Positions 7,598-10,466 of a stretch of DNA of 10,466 bases are shown in pieces. Source of the DNA: UPXZ01 sp018055865 (GTDB lineage Bacteria; Bacteroidota; Bacteroidia; Bacteroidales; Paludibacteraceae). Position numbers and translations under genes: made by a program. Under the pieces are notes generated by a model, which was not told where the DNA came from, did no database searches, and saw nothing but the letters and a program-made list of their open reading frames with translations. Position 1 is the first letter of the stretch. Each line of letters opens with the position of its first letter. The stretch is taken from the NCBI GenBank assembly GCA_964292695.1, contig CAXYWB010000083.1, forward strand, positions 1-10,466, given 5' to 3'.

Positions 7598-7912
7598 TTA
7601 ATCCATCCGGAATACTTCTTTCAACGGGATGGAAACGGGTGAATTATCGGGATTGGTATCCATGATATCGGCCATATATGCCCACCATTTTTGTACTATT
7701 TCGGTTGAACCTAAATCTTGTGATCCGCCTTCGCCGGATGTTTTTTGGACTGCAAATAATACATTGGTATCCTTATCCCAAAATATGGAATAGTCATACA
7801 CTCCTGCATCTTTCAGCAATTTTTTCAGTTCAGGCCATATTTCATTGTGCCTTTTTTCGTATTCGGCTTCAAAACCGGGTTTTAAGAACATTTTAAAAGC
7901 TTCTCTTTTCAT
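7598..7912 (-). CDS. rhaM: L-rhamnose mutarotase
   Basis: Cytosolic 104-residue protein that interconverts the alpha and beta anomers of L-rhamnose, supplying the form used by rhamnose isomerase. Length and sequence match the RhaM family from end to end. Residues corresponding to the E. coli enzyme's active site are present: Tyr18, His22 (in EKRHNEIWPEL) and the Trp76-Trp77 pair (QKWWAYM). The NPDNSPVS motif and a C-terminal EVF follow. There is no signal peptide, unlike the five other gene products here. It starts 71 bp after the fusion gene and ends 19 bp before the next esterase start, so it is probably co-transcribed. Its presence shows that the glycan processed by this operon yields rhamnose. 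Rhamnose isomerase, kinase and aldolase genes are not in the window. Confidence 0.95.
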   Translation of the reverse strand: MKREAFKMFLKPGFEAEYEKRHNEIWPELKKLLKDAGVYDYSIFWDKDTNVLFAVQKTSGEGGSQDLGSTEIVQKWWAYMADIMDTNPDNSPVSIPLKEVFRMD

Positions 7913-7937
7913 GATTTTTTTAAGTTAGAAAGTTCAT

Positions 7938-7965
7938 AAAGTTTGAAAGTTTGAAAGTTTGAAAG
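7938..7965. repeat. 8-bp tandem repeat, 3.5 copies, in the leader of rhaM
   Basis: The unit AAAGTTTG is repeated exactly three times (7938-7945, 7946-7953, 7954-7961) followed by AAAG. Degenerate copies (AAGTTAGAA, AAGTTCATA) lie just before it at about 7922-7937. On the coding strand it reads as repeated CTTTCAAA in the 71-bp gap between the fusion gene and rhaM, about 25-53 nt upstream of the rhaM start. Such a tract can change copy number by slippage. No stable hairpin is seen. Confidence 0.75.
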
Positions 7966-7983
7966 AATTATGTCTGACTTCAG

Positions 7984-10143
7984 TTATTTGATAAATTTAA
8001 TCAAATCAAAATTGGATTTTGACTTTATTTCTGTAATTAATGTTTCGCAATTGAGTATCGCACCGCTTCTGGAAGTATGCACTCTGTCAATATACAATTC
8101 TTTTGTTTTTTCCTGACCGAGTTCTTCGCATTTTTTTGCTACCAAATCGTTCATATCAATAAATAATACTCCTTCTTGTGCAGCAATTTCCTTTGACCAT
8201 TTACCATACGTATCGCTGTTTCGGATCATTTTTGTACCCTCCCAGGAGTTGCCCGGTGTATGAGATAACAGAATCGGGATGGCTCCCCTGGCTCTGGCCT
8301 GGCGAACATAAATTCGCAAATAGTGTCCAAAAGTAAACACTTCTTCAGGACCGCCGTTTCTTTCCATGATTACGGTTTCAGATTCTTCGCCTGTACCTTT
8401 CAGTGATGCGCGTGCACGTCCTGTGTTTAGAGGTCCGCCGTCATTGTGCCCAAATTGGATAAAAAGATAATCACCTTTCTTCAGTCCGGGCAACACTTTA
8501 TCCCAAAGCCCTTCGGTATAAAAAGTGCGGCTGCTTCTGCCTCCCAGCGCGTGATTTTCAACAGTGATTTTGGTTGTATCAAAGAATTGTTCGAAAAAAC
8601 TTCCCCAACCCCACTGTCCGCCATCGCCTTTTCCGCGACCGTTTTTAGCCGTAGAATCACCAATGATAAACACCACGGGAGATTTTTCATCTTTTCTGGA
8701 ACTACCTGACACAATATCATCCGGTCTTGATGAATCGCTTACGCTGAAAATGGGTGCATTCGTTTTTTGTTCTACAGCATAAAACTGCACAGCATTGTCA
8801 TTCATTTTCGGATGTTGCTTATCAAGTAAAGAAATCATCTCCGCGCCTGCCCAAATTACCGGGCCATATCCATGTGCAGCATATACACTTACAGGACGAT
8901 AATAATAAAATGCTGGGTCAAAAGTCATGCCTGATCCGTCACATGTACCCTCTATTTGTTCCTGAGGGTTGAAATATGTCGACACGGCAATCCAGCCTAG
9001 CATAGCTACCGGTCCGTAGGCTACAGGATCAATCCATCCTTTATTAATGGCATGAGCAATGCAATACGTAAAAATAGCCGTAGCAGACGTTTCCGGATAG
9101 GAATCATTTCTGTCCAGTAGTTGATGCCAGAATCCCTCTCCTGACTGCAACGATGCAATACCACTGATGTGTTTTTGGAGAAGCGACAGGATATATTCTC
9201 TTTGAGGATGACCGGAAGGAAGTTCATCCAGTGTTTCCGTCAGTGTAAGAATTGCCCAGCCATTGGCTCTTCCCCAAAAGAATGACGGGTGAATTTTATC
9301 GGACTCTACCCATCCGTGACGAAACAGGTTCTTTTCCTCAACGAACATTCTGTCTGCAAATTGAGTAATTTGTTTTACGGCTTCATCAAAATATTTGCTT
9401 TCTCCGGTCAGTTTCCCCATTTGAACAATCGCAGGAATGCTCATGAACATATCATCCAGCCATACAGTATTCATTTGCGGCCGTTTACGGGCAAATGTAC
9501 CGTCGTACAAACGATACTCGTGAAACATAATGTAATTGATGTAATTGTCTATGAGCGGGCGAAGCTGGAGCTCTTTGTTATCACGGGAAGCTTTGATCAT
9601 GGCTGCACAAACTGCTCCGGCATCATCCAGTGCATGTGGAGTCATGATTTGGCGCATTTGAGGATCAACTACACCGTAATCGTTTTTCAGCTTTTTGAAT
9701 TCGGGCACTGTCTTTGAAAGAAAATCAAACCGATTGTAAACATAATCGGCATACCGCCGGTCACCAGTTGATTTTGCGGCTGCAAGCATGGCTGCGTATG
9801 TAACGCCCCATTCGTAACTTGTAAGGCGAAACGAACCCCGTTTCAGTTGAGCGTTTTGATCTAATTTTGTGATGTCGGTATATTCTCTGCCTGTATCTTT
9901 ATTCACTACCGCGAAAGGGGTTTCGGCATCCAGGTAATTTAGAATTCTGTCTAAATCTTTTTTGATATTTTCTTTCTTCACAACTCCGTAAGGTGTCTTA
10001 TAATCGGGTTGCAATAAGTGAAGCGGCGTATTGGAGTCGTTGATAAGTTCTTTCTTTTTTTGGGCATGTAGCGGCAAAGATGACGTAGCACACAAAGATA
10101 AAAGACTCAGACAGAACAGAAGTGTTTTTCTAATATTTGTCAT
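7984..10143 (-). CDS. GH105 unsaturated rhamnogalacturonyl hydrolase fused to CE12-type SGNH acetylesterase
   Basis: Secreted bifunctional enzyme of 719 residues. The N-terminal half (about residues 45-445) is a GH105 (alpha/alpha)6 domain, a family that removes 4,5-unsaturated galacturonic acid from rhamnose at the non-reducing end of lyase products. Visible family motifs are ALDDAG (Asp173/174), WLDD (Asp230/231, the likely general acid region), a His at 276, WGRANGW from 290 and FWHQLLDR near 338. A Ser/Asp-rich linker (about 455-505) leads to an SGNH esterase domain like rhamnogalacturonan acetylesterases: GDST with Ser517, Gly534/535, GHND at 565-568 and DRVH with Asp686/His689. The longer reading frame opens at 10218, but I place the start at the ATG ending at 10143 because it begins a clean signal peptide (MTNIRK, hydrophobic core, LHAQ cleavage site). 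It is the first gene of the run. Pairing of the two domains in one chain suggests deacetylation coupled to uronic acid removal. Fold assignments are secure; exact substrate is inferred. Confidence 0.9.
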   Translation of the reverse strand: MTNIRKTLLFCLSLLSLCATSSLPLHAQKKKELINDSNTPLHLLQPDYKTPYGVVKKENIKKDLDRILNYLDAETPFAVVNKDTGREYTDITKLDQNAQLKRGSFRLTSYEWGVTYAAMLAAAKSTGDRRYADYVYNRFDFLSKTVPEFKKLKNDYGVVDPQMRQIMTPHALDDAGAVCAAMIKASRDNKELQLRPLIDNYINYIMFHEYRLYDGTFARKRPQMNTVWLDDMFMSIPAIVQMGKLTGESKYFDEAVKQITQFADRMFVEEKNLFRHGWVESDKIHPSFFWGRANGWAILTLTETLDELPSGHPQREYILSLLQKHISGIASLQSGEGFWHQLLDRNDSYPETSATAIFTYCIAHAINKGWIDPVAYGPVAMLGWIAVSTYFNPQEQIEGTCDGSGMTFDPAFYYYRPVSVYAAHGYGPVIWAGAEMISLLDKQHPKMNDNAVQFYAVEQKTNAPIFSVSDSSRPDDIVSGSSRKDEKSPVVFIIGDSTAKNGRGKGDGGQWGWGSFFEQFFDTTKITVENHALGGRSSRTFYTEGLWDKVLPGLKKGDYLFIQFGHNDGGPLNTGRARASLKGTGEESETVIMERNGGPEEVFTFGHYLRIYVRQARARGAIPILLSHTPGNSWEGTKMIRNSDTYGKWSKEIAAQEGVLFIDMNDLVAKKCEELGQEKTKELYIDRVHTSRSGAILNCETLITEIKSKSNFDLIKFIK

Positions 10144-10241
10144 TAGTTGATTAATTTTAAAAACTGGTTTCAGTAAATCAATTGCATTAAGTGATAAAAG
10201 TAAATCATAAAACCGCAAATTTTAATAAGTTTGATTTTTCA

Positions 10242-10249
10242 CAAAAATA
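10242..10249 (-). promoter_or_regulatory. Candidate Bacteroidota -7 promoter box of the operon
   Basis: Read on the minus strand this is TATTTTTG, an exact match to the Bacteroides -7 consensus TAnnTTTG. Transcription starting about 7 bases downstream would give a leader of roughly 90 nt before the ATG ending at 10143. The -33 element is weak: the nearest TTG on the minus strand lies at 10274-10276, about 24 nt upstream, longer than the usual 19-21. I found no exact TAnnTTTG in the other intergenic gaps, which fits one main promoter for the run. In AT-rich DNA such a match can occur by chance. Confidence 0.33.
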
Positions 10250-10374
10250 AGTCTATTAATTATTCTAAAAGTACAATAATTGATTTTTATACTATAATTT
10301 TTGATAAGTTACATTTATAGCCTTCTCTGACATTTATTATTGAGGCGACTCCGAAAAGTCATATTTTTGTCTTT

Positions 10375-10412
10375 TACCCCTAAATCCCCTGAAGGGTACT
10401 TTCGCAGAGTAC
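10375..10412. repeat. C-rich/G-rich mini-palindrome repeat, right end
   Basis: The stretch contains CCCCTAAATCCCCTGAAGGG, allowing alternative short stems (TACCC at 10375-10379 with GGGTA at 10394-10398, or CCC at 10387-10389 with GGG at 10394-10396). It runs into a second stem, GTACT (10396-10400) with AGTAC (10408-10412). The core resembles the palindrome at the left edge of the window in the same orientation. Short CCCC(T)(A/G)AAGGGG elements of this form are common between genes in Bacteroidota; role unknown, possibly a terminator of a gene outside the window. Confidence 0.5.
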
Positions 10413-10466
10413 TGATTTTCAGATTTTTCACCTTATAGCTAAAGGGTAGAAAAAGTCAGAAAATCA
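10413..10466. repeat. Long imperfect inverted repeat at the right window edge
   Basis: The two arms start with TGATTTTC at 10413-10420 and its exact complement GAAAATCA at 10459-10466, and continue as imperfectly matching TTTTTC/GAAAAA and ACC/GGGT blocks towards a centre at AGCT (10437-10440). The whole 54-bp region is thus one dyad with a few one-base gaps. The arms are T-rich, so it could form a transcript hairpin acting as a terminator, or be the end of a repeat that continues beyond the window. Confidence 0.45.

Larger units (their letters stand above)
10144..10466. other. 323-bp non-coding leader upstream of the operon
   Basis: No credible coding sequence is seen on either strand. The part next to the first gene (10144-10320) is very AT-rich and holds the candidate promoter box. 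The outer part holds a weak GACT/AGTC dyad (10348-10360), a C-rich/G-rich repeat followed by a GTACT/AGTAC stem (10375-10412), and a longer imperfect dyad reaching the window edge (10413-10466). No regulator-binding site could be named. Confidence 0.6.

Noticed and set aside
9289..9717. Plus-strand 142-codon open frame opposite the GH105 domain.
   Set aside because: It is the antisense shadow of a conserved enzyme and shows no independent gene signals.
10144..10200. Lipoprotein signal for the fusion protein, from the Cys in its signal peptide (LLSLC).
   Set aside because: The residues before the Cys do not fit a lipobox (small residue at -1 is missing), and a normal signal peptidase I site (LHAQ) lies downstream.
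10144..10218. Upstream ATG at 10218 giving a 744-residue version of the fusion protein.
   Set aside because: It would put 25 residues ahead of a well-formed signal peptide; the ATG ending at 10143 starts directly with it, and the 10218 version would leave only a very short leader after the candidate promoter.

Overview
The window is a one-directional carbohydrate-degradation gene cluster of the kind found in polysaccharide utilisation loci (PULs) of Bacteroidota, probably Bacteroidales. The assignment rests on moderate-to-low GC judged by eye, long AT-rich leaders without strong Shine-Dalgarno sequences, the enzyme set, a Ser-type sulfatase, and small intergenic hairpin repeats of a type common in this phylum. 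I cannot name a genus. All six genes lie on the minus strand and are read from about 10143 down to 252.

In order of transcription the layout is as follows. A 323-bp non-coding leader (10144-10466) holds a candidate TAnnTTTG promoter box and repeat or dyad sequences. Next is a secreted two-domain enzyme, a GH105 unsaturated rhamnogalacturonyl hydrolase fused to a CE12-type SGNH acetylesterase (7984-10143). A 71-bp gap with an 8-bp tandem repeat leads to the cytosolic L-rhamnose mutarotase rhaM (7598-7912). It is followed by a second, divergent CE12-type esterase (6304-7578) and a second, stand-alone GH105 (4998-6227). A 239-bp gap then carries a family of covarying mini-hairpins. Beyond it are a Ser-type sulfatase (3397-4758) and a 1014-residue GH2 glycosidase with a C-terminal discoidin-like domain (252-3296). 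A 251-bp non-coding tail ends in a C5/G5 palindrome.

The genes make a coherent pathway. Five of the products have signal peptides and probably act in the periplasm or at the surface on oligosaccharides released by a lyase not seen here. The esterases remove acetyl groups, GH105 removes the 4,5-unsaturated uronic acid from rhamnose, GH2 removes a side-chain sugar (galactose would fit), and the sulfatase removes sulfate. Free L-rhamnose is then anomerised by RhaM in the cytosol. GH105, CE12 and RhaM point to rhamnogalacturonan-I. The sulfatase is not expected for a land-plant pectin and leaves open a sulfated rhamnose-containing glycan such as ulvan, or a mixed target. There is no SusC/SusD pair, polysaccharide lyase, GH28, GH78 or regulator in the window, so this is part of a larger locus or an auxiliary operon.

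I see no phage, CRISPR, transposase, tRNA or rRNA. The most noteworthy items are the GH105-CE12 fusion, the sulfatase/GH2 pair set off by a structured repeat, and compensatory base changes in that repeat.
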